A stretch of 64,000 nucleotides of DNA, taken from contig CP053148.1 in assembly GCA_014607495.2 (NCBI GenBank), positions 18,228,001-18,292,000 of the forward strand. Reading direction: 5' to 3'. Under the pieces are notes generated by a model. It was not told the DNA's origin. It did not search any database and was given only the letters and a program-made list of their open reading frames with translations. The translations under genes and the position numbers were made by a program. Positions 55,513 through 64,000 of this stretch are shown piece by piece (position 1 is the stretch's first letter; each line of letters opens with the position of its first letter). This stretch comes from Carposina sasakii. Taxonomy: Eukaryota; Arthropoda; Insecta; Lepidoptera; Carposinidae.

Positions 55513-55934
55513 TATATGATCAAAATTATTCATAAGTATGTACTTTGTGTAAGTAATGTGTTGGGTTTTAGAGGTTCATAATAATTAGTGGTTTACTAAT
55601 TTATTAATTTATATAATCCTGAGGATGCCACGGTTGTTGGCGAAACATATGTAGATTATTTATCTAGTTTTTTATTTCGGAATGGTGCAATGTATCGTCT
55701 TGCATGCTAGGTGCTCGGGTCTGGTTTCTCATGGCGATTGTAGTTAGTGCAAGTGCCTGTTGTCGCAATTATGAGTTATCAGATCCGAGGGTCAGTGGAG
55801 GGTGTAGGGCCCGGTGGTGGGCGCACCCATAGTGAATGTTTGAACTTCCGAATTGTAACGCCTAATACAATTTCATTTATAATCATTAATAATTATCATT
55901 CCTTTGTCACCGTTAGTTACACACACACACATCT

Positions 55935-56075
55935 TTCACAACACATTAACCTAGTCCCACACTAAGATCCCTGAGGTCTTGTGTGTCATGGGTACTAAGC
56001 AACGGTACATAAATACATAGATAAGTATAGAAACATCCATGACTCTGAAACAAACATTGATACGAGTATCATCAT
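55935..56075 (-). repeat. Dispersed tRNA-related repeat (CATGACTCGG type)
   Basis: CACAACACATTAACCTAGTC, CTAAGCAACGGTACATAAAT and CATCCATGACTCTGAAACAA; the longest of the four copies. Confidence 0.6.
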
Positions 56076-56533
56076 CGAAGGTTGCGATAGTCACCACAAG
56101 TTTTACATGTTATAGATTCGTAACGTTTCAAATACTGAACGAACTTTCCCGATACTCGCCATCAGCAGTTCCACTGCGCTCCATTTTATTGTACCGGAGC
56201 GTTCGAGTTTTCTTTTCTTTGTTTATTTCTTTTATTCTAAACTTGTGTTTGTTTAAAGTTTGAATATCACCAAAGTTTTGCAACCAGTGGCTAGCTGTGA
56301 TGATTGATAAATTGTGAATATTTTCTACCTTTTTAACGTGGGGAGTGACAAAGAAATCGTCACCATGTAGCCTGTGGTCTGAATGATGTGTGTCACATGA
56401 GAGTCTAGTGAGGACATACTCAATGTTCTGCCTATTGGAGGAGATTACAGAAAAATTTGGCAAGATGCAGATGATACTTGTCGCAGGCGGCGGGTAAGTT
56501 ACCAGTTATTACAGCTTGTATATATAACTAGAT

Positions 56534-56762
56534 TGTGCCTTGTGTTGTCAGCAGAGTAGAATACCCCTATCTCTGTCCGTAAGTTCCAGAAGAGTTTCTG
56601 GGAGGTGGGCAGCAACGCTAACACGGGAGTAATTGACAACATAGTAATAGAATCTTCAAACCTTCCTGCGCCGTGTGGTGACTATGGGCTTGCAGACCCC
56701 CATGCAGAAGCCTTGTGGAGTGTCCTAGGAGAGGCCTACGCCCAGCAGTGGGCTGGATAATA
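56534..56762 (+). mobile_element. SINE-like retroposon with RTE-type tail (diverged copy)
   Basis: GTGCCTTGTGTTGTCAGCAG, TTTCTGGGAGGTGGGCAGCA, GACAACATAGTA and GAGGCCTACGCCCAGCAGTG follow the family order, but with many substitutions and small gaps and no GAT tail. An old copy; no duplication found. Confidence 0.68.
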
Positions 56763-56939
56763 TTAATCTATACTATTCTATCATACGTCTATAAATGGAA
56801 CTAAACAAAATTCTTTACGAAAACTCCGAATGTCTACTACTATTTTTCGCTACTCTTTAAACAGTCTAATAGCTAAAAATAGTTTTATAATCGTGGCTAA
56901 AACACGAAGAAAGTACAAAAGGAGGTGTTCTAACACTGT

Positions 56940-57455
56940 GTGTATCTACATATACAAACAAACACATGGTCGTATTCCCTTAATAGGTTAGTCAGAACTG
57001 CAGCAGCCTAAAAGAGTTCCCGCAGCCACGTTTACAATTGCGAGAATGCTTGAATTCCTTAGTCGACTATAACGATATACACGGAAGGTGATAGCCCAGT
57101 GGTTAAGACGTGCACCTTCCAAGCGGGAGGCGTAAGTTCGATCCCAGTCACGGGCCTGTACCGATGAATTTATTTCATGTACAGATTTTAATGTTGTAAA
57201 ATGATCACTTAGCTCGTGCCTCGGAAAGCACGTAAAATCGTTGGTCCTGCGCCTAATGTCTCTCCGGTCGTGTCGGCTTTCCGTCCCATCGGACTATGAA
57301 TAGAGAGTGAATCTGTGTTTGCTCATACACTTGTGCACTATAATATCTCCTGCGTACCTGGCCAATCTCCGTAGAGATTGGTCGCCTTGGCCGAAATACG
57401 GTCGGAGATGCAGCTGATGTATTCTAGTAAAACCCGCATCAGCACAGGATTTATA
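56940..57455 (+). repeat. Dispersed repeat interrupted by a tRNA-SINE
   Basis: The left half (TAGTCAGAACTGCAGCAG, CGCAGCCACGTTTAC, TTCCTTAGTCGACTATAACG, ACACGGAAGG) and right half (GGAGATGCAGCTGATGTATT, CCCGCATCAGCACAGG) form one copy of the CAGCCACGTTTAG family, split by the SINE at 57088. Confidence 0.7.
57088..57397 (+). mobile_element. tRNA-derived SINE (uninterrupted copy)
   Basis: A box TAGCCCAGTGG at 57092-57102 and B box AGTTCGATCCC at 57134-57144. About 310 bp, bounded by ACGGAAGG and ACGGTCGG, probably a decayed duplication. The 3' part holds a small hairpin CCAATCTC / GAGATTGG. It shows what the split copy at 14735-15286 looked like before the MITE arrived. Confidence 0.82.
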
Positions 57456-57719
57456 TGATGTGCTTATATTCCTAAAACACAGTATTGCCTCACTCGTAGC
57501 AGCATTTCATTGCTTTACATTCCTACTCATAGTCTACACAATATACCTACTATGATGGTTATAAACGATTTTACTATGACCAAAATAAATTGTCGATTGC
57601 AATCTTTAATCTTCGAATCAAATGCTGTCTATGGCACGTTAGGTCTTCAGTAAAGAGGTCAAGATCCTATGTGTACTTACTAATCTTCAAGCAAGACCGA
57701 ATAAAGAATAACGGACAGA

Positions 57720-57820
57720 ATGTTATCACTACACGAATATTGCTTCACACCGCATTTCGATAACGGTTCGTTAGTGGTTGCGTTTCGGCTCAAAATTTTT
57801 CAAGAATTGCTCCCCTGGAC
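57720..57820 (+). mobile_element. MITE fragment, CAATTCTCGAAAAGTC family
   Basis: Only the right third: TTGCTTCACACCGCATTTCG, AACGGTTCGTTAGTGGTTGC and TTTCAAGAATTGCTCCCC. Confidence 0.6.
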
Positions 57821-58164
57821 ACGCCACTGAGTGCTTGTATTATCTATTTTAGCTTATTCGTGGTAATAACTGCCACAAGTACCACGTTTAATTATACCAC
57901 TAGTAGTGGTTAATCGTAGTTTTAACGTAATTTGTTTAATGTAGAAAGGTACATACGTGGTGTTGTTTAAATGTTTGTTTTTATTACCTACTGCTGTTTG
58001 TTTTATTTGGGCTTTGAATTTATTAGGTATAAGCAGGTGTATTATTGTTATTCTTAATTTTGTTTGAGTTCTGATGGTTAACAGTGCGATTATGCTTTAA
58101 CCTGTCATTATTTTAATACTTACTAGATTTTATAAATGAGTCTCAGATTATTTTATTCCAAACT

Positions 58165-58262
58165 AGTGGACGCCAGCGACACCTTCCGCGGTGTGGTTCT
58201 AAGCTACTTCCCCAGCAATTTTCGGTCCAATCGGTACAGCCGTTCTCGAGTTATAAATAGTG
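58165..58262 (-). mobile_element. Helitron-like fragment
   Basis: CTAGTGGACGCCAGCGACAC and AGCAATTTTCGGTCCAATCG resemble the 3' half of a TC...CTAG element in reverse. Confidence 0.45.
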
Positions 58263-58274
58263 TTACTAACACGA

Positions 58275-58450
58275 CCGTGTGCGTGAGCTGTGGAATCCCT
58301 ATTCCCCATGAACTCTAATCTTGCGGTCTTCAAGTCGAGAGTGGACCGGTTTCTTTTAAGCAAGCGCGCTCCATCTTAGACTGCAGTGGTGCTTACCATC
58401 AGGCGCGTTGTGGTCAAGCGTAAGCCTATTAAATATATTTAAAAAAACTT
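58275..58450 (+). pseudogene. LINE C-terminal fragment and 3' end
   Basis: In one frame NLAVFKSRVDRFLLSKRAPS is followed by a stop, the standard C-terminal motif of lepidopteran Jockey/CR1-type LINE proteins; ELWN-like bases lie upstream in a shifted frame. The 3' sequence CTTACCATCAGGCGCG, TGGTCAAGCGTAAGCCTATT and an A-rich end is the familiar 3' UTR. Strongly truncated. Confidence 0.62.
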
Positions 58451-58619
58451 TCTTTTATATGACTATATGTAGATTTGAAATAATGTACAAATTTAATTTA
58501 TAGATTACATTTGAGATAAGTAAGCAAAAAATCTCAATTAGCTGTAGCATTTTATATTGTGATTATTTTCCCACAACTTCTTAAATTATATTGATAACAA
58601 ATAGATAAAAGAATCACTT

Positions 58620-58745
58620 TACCGGGATTGGCCCACCATTCATTCCCGCCTCTGCAACTCCTGTGAGCCAGGATCAACAGAGGCGACCAGAAAAATGCAT
58701 AACAAAGCATAGAAAATCCCGGGGGGACCTAACTAGCCTAAACCT
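58620..58745 (+). mobile_element. Hairpin-rich short retroposon with 11-bp TSD
   Basis: 126 bp between AAGAATCACTT repeats (58609-58619 and 58746-58756). Possible fold: outer stem CCGGGATT with AAATCCCGG, then GCCTCTG/CAGAGGC enclosing TCCTG/CAGGA, then ATGC/GCAT. No tRNA boxes, no LINE coding, no clear A tail. Related units at 34493, 43930 and 2366. The duplication of similar length at two sites supports RNA-mediated insertion. Confidence 0.78.
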
Positions 58746-58756
58746 AAGAATCACTT

Positions 58757-59164
58757 GTTTCGTTTGGAATAATTCATGCTGATAGAGAATGGGCATACTA
58801 TTAAGTTATCGGAAATATATGGGGCTATTAGGACAACTGCCAAGTTCCTGTGAAACCGAGCCTTCGTTGCCATGGCAACAAGTACTTATGTAAGCATTTA
58901 TCATACCTACCTATAAAAGTGCGTAGGTATTTCATATATTTTCGGCCAATTTTTCGTGGTCAGCCTACCTGAAGCATAAAGTTGAATCTGTTTCTATTTT
59001 GATCAACAATCAGCGCATGCTAGTATTTTAGGTATCTTTATGTTATTTTCTAAAAGTGCAAGAAAACCCTGACCAAGTCACTTTGGGACAGAACAGTGCA
59101 TAAAAACCGTCAATTATTTTTAATCCTGGAAATTTATCCTATCACTACTCCGATTACATAGATC
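58757..59164. other. No gene recognised
   Basis: No supported feature. Confidence 0.45.
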
Positions 59165-59345
59165 TGAGCTGATGCATCAGCTGCATCTCTTTCCGTGCAT
59201 GTCGTAAGAGTCCAATAATAAACTCTGGTATTTACTTGGCACTCATCATTTACATCTATCCCCGTTATATTTAAGGTGGGTGTGGGATCTCGTCTATGGT
59301 CCTGCAGTTCTGACTACCCCATTTCGGGGAAACAGCAGTGTGTAT
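59165..59345 (-). repeat. Dispersed repeat (CAGCCACGTTTAG family), inverted
   Basis: TGATGCATCAGCTGCATCTC, CATGTCGTAAGAGTCC, GGTCCTGCAGTTCTGACTAC and CCCCATTTCGGGG in reverse order. Confidence 0.6.
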
Positions 59346-59353
59346 GACACGTA

Positions 59354-59430
59354 TGTCCCACATTACATGGTATGTTATGTACTGTCCCACATTACATGGT
59401 ATGTTATGTACTGTCCCATATTACATGGTA
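59354..59430 (+). repeat. 29-bp tandem repeat, about 2.6 units
   Basis: Units of TGTCCCACATTACATGGTAT plus GTTATGTAC repeat twice fully and once in part. Confidence 0.85.
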
Positions 59431-59690
59431 TTTTTAGTCGTCAACGTTCCCGAATACTACGGAATCTCCCCATCATCAGCATCATTATTGTTTGTATCAC
59501 CAGTGTTTGTATTTGTTTTCTTAACGTCTATGTGCATTTACGCAATAAAACGCAGGCTATTTACTCAATTTTGGACCCTAATATCTTGGGAACCAGACAC
59601 TTCCCAGGCATACTTCCATGGAGAAAAATGATCGTGATGATGAGCAGATTCCGTAGTTTTCGGGAACGTTGACGACCAAAAATCATCCTG
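59431..59690 (-). mobile_element. Fold-back derivative of the CAGGATG MITE
   Basis: On the minus strand it begins CAGGATGATTTTTGGTCGTC as in other copies, but its far end is an inverted second copy of the same terminal ~58 bp (TTTTTAGTCGTCAACGTTCC, GAATACTACGGAATCTCCCC) in place of the normal right end. So it has long terminal inverted repeats its relatives lack. Confidence 0.72.
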
Positions 59691-59789
59691 TATATTCGGT
59701 AGATCTGAAAATAGGTCGTAAACTATTTTTTATACCACTTCTACCTAATAAGCGAGAGGAGCCGCGGGTCTCAGCTAGTTTTATTATAT

Positions 59790-59860
59790 TACTAGAGGTC
59801 CGCCCCGGCTTTGCACGGATATACACACGGGTTCATGCCCTTTTTCGGCGGCCGCTATAG
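59790..59860 (-). mobile_element. Helitron 3'-end fragment
   Basis: CTAGAGGTCCGCCCCGGCTT, TGCACGGATA: the reverse of the GGCTTCGCACG-type 3' end. Another fragment (GCGGGTCTCAGCTAGT) ends at about 59780. Confidence 0.5.
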
Positions 59861-60167
59861 CAAAGTGTTATTTTTACTAGAGTTTTTTTGCATTTTTAAA
59901 ATTATTCTCTCCTTAAGAACCATACCCGTATCTCAAGGAATATTCTAAAAAAAAGAATTAGCGAAATAGTTTATCCGTTCTCGAGATTCGCGCTTAGCAA
60001 CATATTAAGCTATTAATTTTTATATTAAACTAGATTTGGAGGTCTGACAAAATGTAGATAGTATCCCACGCCTTAACTCACAAACCCTAACTAATCTTAG
60101 TAAAAATATAATGTAGCTAACATAAAATATATTATATTATATCATCAGTGATATAATACTGAATAAG

Positions 60168-60309
60168 ACATAGTCCAAAATACAAACTGCGGTCACCAAC
60201 CCGCCTGCCCAGCGTGGTGATTATGGGGAAATACCCCCATGGCAGTCTTGTGCCCTGGGGGAGGCCTACGTCCAGCAGTGGACCGCAATAGACTGATGAT
60301 GATGATGAT
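60168..60309 (+). mobile_element. SINE with RTE-type tail, 5'-truncated
   Basis: Begins at ACATAGTCCAAAATACAAAC, continues CTGCCCAGCGTGGTGATTAT and GGAGGCCTACGTCCAGCAGT, and ends in a GATGAT tail. A possible 8-bp duplication ATCAGTGA lies at 60144-60151 and 60308-60315. Confidence 0.75.
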
Positions 60310-60652
60310 CAGTGAGCCAGCAAAGAAATCCTGTTTTTTACCCGACCGCGCCAGAAGGCGGGTTATGATTTTTAAGTGTATGAATTCCAACCACCAATTG
60401 GTGAGAGTCGATAACGAACGTTGATACCAAATAATGTTACATTGTCCAAGTACCTAGTTCTGCTACTCAAACTATACCTGATTGCATCTAAATTAATCCA
60501 GCGGTTTAGCTACTCGTATTTTGTAGCGGAGGTGTGCTATGGGTTGAAACGAATCTAGCCTCGCTTACGTTATTTATAATATCCGCTAAATCAAATAGAG
60601 TACGGCTCCATCTGATAAAGAACTAACGTGCACACCCATGCAGGTTTATACA

Positions 60653-60738
60653 GGATGATTTTCGGTCGTTAACGTTCCCGAAAACTACGGAATCTTCTCA
60701 TCATCACGATCATTTTTCTCCATGGAAGCATACCTGGG
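60653..60738 (+). mobile_element. CAGGATG MITE, left end only
   Basis: CAGGATGATTTTCGGTCGTT to TGGAAGCATACCTGGG, then the similarity stops. 24 bases on, another TACAGGATGTTTGTGACAG start occurs at about 60763 but does not continue in the family. Confidence 0.65.
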
Positions 60739-60952
60739 ATTTAGCAAATTACATTCATATACTACAGGATGTTTGTGACAGCTAGGCAAATATTGATATG
60801 GTGACTTCAGACCATGATTCTGAGATGAAACCAGTGAAAATTTTCGCGGGAAAATTTTAAAATTTTCTGACTTTTTTTCCTTTTTTCAGGAGAAAAATAG
60901 TTTGGTTCGTTTAAGTAGGCCTTAAATAATAACATAATATTTGAGTTGGACT

Positions 60953-61172
60953 GGACCTCCAAAAGTGTGCAAAAGTGGGCAGTCTAATGGGTGAGCTGTG
61001 CACACTGCTGCTGACTGCGGACGGAACTAGAACTGTAGGTACCCGCGTTGAACCATCAAAAGTGTGCAGAAGTGGGCAGTCTAATAGATGTGCTGTGCAC
61101 GCTGCTGTGACAGCTGATAGCGCCGGACAGCGTTGGACCTTCAAAAGTTTGCAATAGTAGGCAGGCTAATTT
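60953..61172 (+). repeat. Minisatellite, unit about 85-97 bp
   Basis: AAAAGTGTGCAAAAGTGGGC, AGTCTAAT and GAGCTGTGCAC recur at offsets 97 and 85 bases (starts about 60961, 61058, 61143), the third unit partial. Overlapping frames are a by-product. Confidence 0.8.
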
Positions 61173-62206
61173 CTCATATTTTCTCGTCGATGTATTTGAT
61201 CGACTAGAACATAATCGACATTTAAATGCCTTAAATCCTCATAAATCATTAAATTTCGACAAAATTCATAGCGCGCATGTTACGTTTTGTAGAGATCTGT
61301 CGAGAAGTTCTCGTTTGACATTACTTTCATAGAAAAAAACTATAAAAATGCCTGCCATGTTAGCTATAAATCGACAAGCCGAATTTTTTCGAGATGACCT
61401 TAGCCCTACTGGAGGAAGCCCTTCTTCGTATGATGTAGGCATCCGATTATAAAGGATTTTCCAAAATTCACATGAGAAGGGAAAAACGAGAATTCTAAAC
61501 TTCACGCGATCGAAGTCGTAGGCATCCCTTTAATATTATGTTCAGTCAAATTAAATCAATATAGATCACAGTTCAGTGTTAAAAAGACCCTTACTTACTT
61601 ATTAAAATGTTTTTTAATGTACTCGTACATTAAAAAACTTAAAATATTTTTTTGTAAAAGTTGCTAATCTTTGTGTAAAAGTTGCTAATTCATGTGTTTT
61701 GATCTAAAAATCTGTTTGACAATTTGCTTTATTACAACAATTAATCTCAAAACATACTTCGTATTCTTTCCTTTTATTTTCTGTTCGAGTTGAAGTAAAA
61801 CTTTATCTTTTTTTTTTTTACTTATTTACCTACTTACGAACAGATTTTAACGAGCCCCAAGCTTATTAGATATTAATTGTTTTTATCGAAAATTTTATAA
61901 TTTTGTTATCAAAGTATAACATTTATTATAAACAGTAATTTATATACATACATAGAAAGGTAGAGGAGTAAATAATGTATATCTAACAAAAGATTTCATG
62001 CATAAAACATTGAATATATAATGTACAGCTAACGTTAAAATGGTATCTACAAATGTGACATTTTCTTGAACTAACCGAACGTAATCTATCTTTCTTCTCC
62101 AATACATATGGACAGTCAGTGGGTCAGACAGCCAGCGAGCTTATTGTCTAAATATCTGTCCCGATGTGGGCATGACAGCGGTATCAACTATTTTCTAGGC
62201 CGAATA
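61173..62206. other. No gene recognised
   Basis: AT-rich. A Helitron hairpin remnant (CACGCGATCGAAGTCGTAGG) is at about 61503-61522. Poly-T near 61810. Confidence 0.4.
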
Positions 62207-62367
62207 GGCATTTTTTTCACTAAACGACACGACCACGGCCACGATACGACCACGGCTTTTTGGAAGAAAAATAGTACGGCTCGCTTTTCCAATAGACGAC
62301 ACGACCATGACACGTCCCCCATAGTTGTGGTCGTGTCGTTATCGTTTCGTCTAGTGGAAAAACACCC
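62207..62367. mobile_element. MITE, CGACACGACCAC inverted repeat
   Basis: The left GGCATTTTTTTCACTAAACG then ACACGACCACG is mirrored by GTGGTCGTGTCG and TTTCGTCTAGTGGAAAAACACC. Additional CGACACGACCA copies inside allow alternative folds. The 128-residue frame across it (rich in RHDH and HDHD) is an artefact of the repeats. Confidence 0.6.
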
Positions 62368-62514
62368 GAATGCCGAACGTAATGCACAAAGCCTAGCTTA
62401 TCTCAGACAGGGCTCACCGAAATGTCTATATCGGTCGCATAAGTCGGAATGCCGAAGAGAATATCTTTGTTTGCAATCTCTCTCACTGTGGTAACGCATG
62501 TGGAAGTCCATCAA

Positions 62515-62660
62515 CGGCTGTGAAAATGGAGTAGCCAGAACTACATGTTCATAAATAAGAACCCACAGCTACGTCTAATTAAGCTTACTGCCTGATTGTC
62601 CAATGCCCGAGTTCCTTAGTCGACTTTTACGACATGCAGCTGATGAATTCTAGTGAAGTA
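62515..62660 (+). repeat. Dispersed repeat (CAGCCACGTTTAG family)
   Basis: GGAGTAGCCAGAACTACATG, CCACAGCTACGTCTAATTAAG, TTCCTTAGTCGACTTTTACG, ACATGCAGCTGATGAATTCT. Confidence 0.6.
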
Positions 62661-63044
62661 TCGCACTCAATTAAACATCTGCAAACTTACCTTAATGTCT
62701 AGTATAGAAATTGGTCAATGAGATCATCAACCGATCATTTAAAACGTAAAGTCTACTGCTAGATGGAAGCCTCCCCTAAACAATGAGAGGAAAAGCCAAT
62801 GGTAATTATATAAGTACAGCGTGTCTCTATGAAATCGTGGTACAAGTAATCAAAGCCCAACATCGCAGAAACATTTAAAGTGGCAGTAAATAAGACTCTC
62901 GATTAACTAAGAGGTATCGCTCGTTTCCCTGCCAAATTCCGTTGGCTGGTCCAACGGAAACTTTCAGTCCTGCGCCAAAACAGATGCGAGTGTTGCGGGA
63001 AAAGATGACACCGCCATTTTATAACATACATCATAGATATACAT

Positions 63045-63195
63045 AGATGTGATCCCGAAATGGTAGTCAGAACTGCAGGATTACTAATGAGAACCTGCTG
63101 ACACGTTTAACATAACGGCACCAGGTAAAAGATCAGTGATGAGGCTAGCTTATAACTTGCGAACGTTCTTTAGTCTATTCTAGTGGAGTGGATTT
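63045..63195 (+). repeat. Dispersed repeat (CAGCCACGTTTAG family)
   Basis: TGATCCCGAAATGGTAGTCA, GAACTGCAGGATTACTAATG and GACACGTTTAACATAACGG; the 3' half is shortened. Confidence 0.5.
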
Positions 63196-63229
63196 ATAAA
63201 TAGTCAGGAGCCTGCATCCTTTTTCACGG

Positions 63230-63335
63230 TCTAGGCCACCTAGTGTACTAAATTTCATTTAAATTTGTTCAGTGATTTTGGCTTGAAAACGCGACGGATA
63301 GACAGACTTTTGCTTTTATAATTTTGTTTTAGTAA
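63230..63335 (-). mobile_element. Helitron 5'-half remnant
   Basis: TTGTTCAGTGATTTTGGCTTG and GACTTTTGCTTTTATAATTTT resemble the reverse of a family 5' half. Confidence 0.35.
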
Positions 63336-63839
63336 GCTGCTAATATAATCGTATCTATATTTACGTAATATATGTAAAAATAAAGGTAACTCTGTTTTTA
63401 AACAATGTTTAAAGGTTATTTGTAACAACGTCTGGGGTTCTTTTTGAATTCTTTCTAAAAAATAAATGTTACAAATTCTTTTGAGTGATTCAATGAATCT
63501 ATCCTATGAGCATACGTTAATGTGCTTAAAAATTAATCTACTTCAATAAAATAAGTGAAGCGTTCACTGAACAGATTGTAATAATTTTATAAGTAATAAA
63601 AAAATACAAATTAACCGTTTTGGGTTAAATTTAAGAAGGTACCTATTTAACTGACTGAAGATAAGCTAATTATAATCATAGAAATAGATTATAATAATTG
63701 GGGTAGACAAATTCGGACGACATATAATCATGAATGTATAGGTACTAATTATAATATATATCAATTATATTTCAATTCGATGGCACGCGCGACTTCATTA
63801 ATTTATGCAAATTTCGCTAATAATCTTTACTTTACTTTA
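63336..63839. other. No gene recognised
   Basis: AT-rich, no supported feature. Confidence 0.45.
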
Positions 63840-64000
63840 CAGGATGTAACAAAAATAGTATTTAAAACGAGAAACTTAGAGCTCGCTGTAGAGCATATTC
63901 GCAAAATTTTTAACTCGAATTCACATGTTTATTTTTCATATGATCGTGTGAACCTTCCTGAGTTGTTAAGGCACTCTCCATAACATCTGGAAAAGTAAAC
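63840..64000 (+). mobile_element. CAGGATGTAACA element, cut by window edge
   Basis: CAGGATGTAACAAAAATAG at the left after TA; TTCACATGTTTATTTTTCAT and CTCCATAACATCTGG compare with the interior of the 34306-34760 unit. The right end is outside the window. Confidence 0.5.

Noticed and set aside
62108..62494. 128-residue open frame rich in histidine and aspartate
   Set aside because: It crosses a MITE whose repeated CGACACGACCAC motif produces the RHDH/HDHD pattern; no recognised domain.

Overview
This window looks like intergenic or intronic DNA from a lepidopteran (butterfly or moth) genome. The basis is AT-rich sequence without bacterial gene organisation, a dense mosaic of non-autonomous Helitrons with the TC...CTAG|T ends and Lepidoptera-typical 3' hairpin (CGCGGACGAAGTCGCG), RTE-type LINE 3' ends with GATGAT tails, tRNA-derived SINEs, and many MITEs. 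I cannot fix the species. I recognise no complete host gene. The longest open frames belong to one decayed RTE-clade reverse transcriptase at 40.7-42.1 kb; nearly all other open frames are chance frames or lie inside repeats.

Layout. 0-5 kb: a Helitron end, two related TA-flanked MITE families (428-787 and 1885-2281), a Helitron, and the first copy of a very abundant dispersed repeat (3728-3935). 6-16 kb: Helitrons, an RTE 3' fragment with a 13-bp target-site duplication, several MITEs, and a tRNA-SINE split by a palindromic MITE. 16-30 kb: a long-TIR MITE (16031-16236), an almost perfect 36-bp-arm hairpin (17963-18043), more Helitrons, a decayed LINE C-terminus, a 51-bp fold-back, and a Helitron carrying a SINE with an 8-bp duplication. 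31-40 kb: nested MITE/retroposon units, tRNA-SINEs, two Helitrons abutting head to tail, and RTE-tail copies. 40-48 kb: the RTE body, two inverted copies of another LINE 3' end, a SINE with an RTE-like tail, and a TTAA-flanked MITE. 49-64 kb: TA/TG microsatellites, MITEs, a SINE inserted in another repeat, a hairpin-rich retroposon, a fold-back MITE derivative and tandem repeats.

How the parts relate. RTE elements supply 3' tails that non-autonomous retroposons share; target-site duplications of 8-18 bp mark several insertions as target-primed. Helitrons lack any Rep/helicase gene here, so they must have been mobilised from elsewhere. Nesting gives a relative age order at several sites. I found no operon-like or defence-like system and no CRISPR array. 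The most noteworthy unexplained signals are the 36-bp-arm hairpin, a short multi-hairpin retroposon family with 11-bp duplications, and the 51-bp fold-back flanked by a 10-bp direct repeat. All family names are from pattern recognition; no database search was possible.
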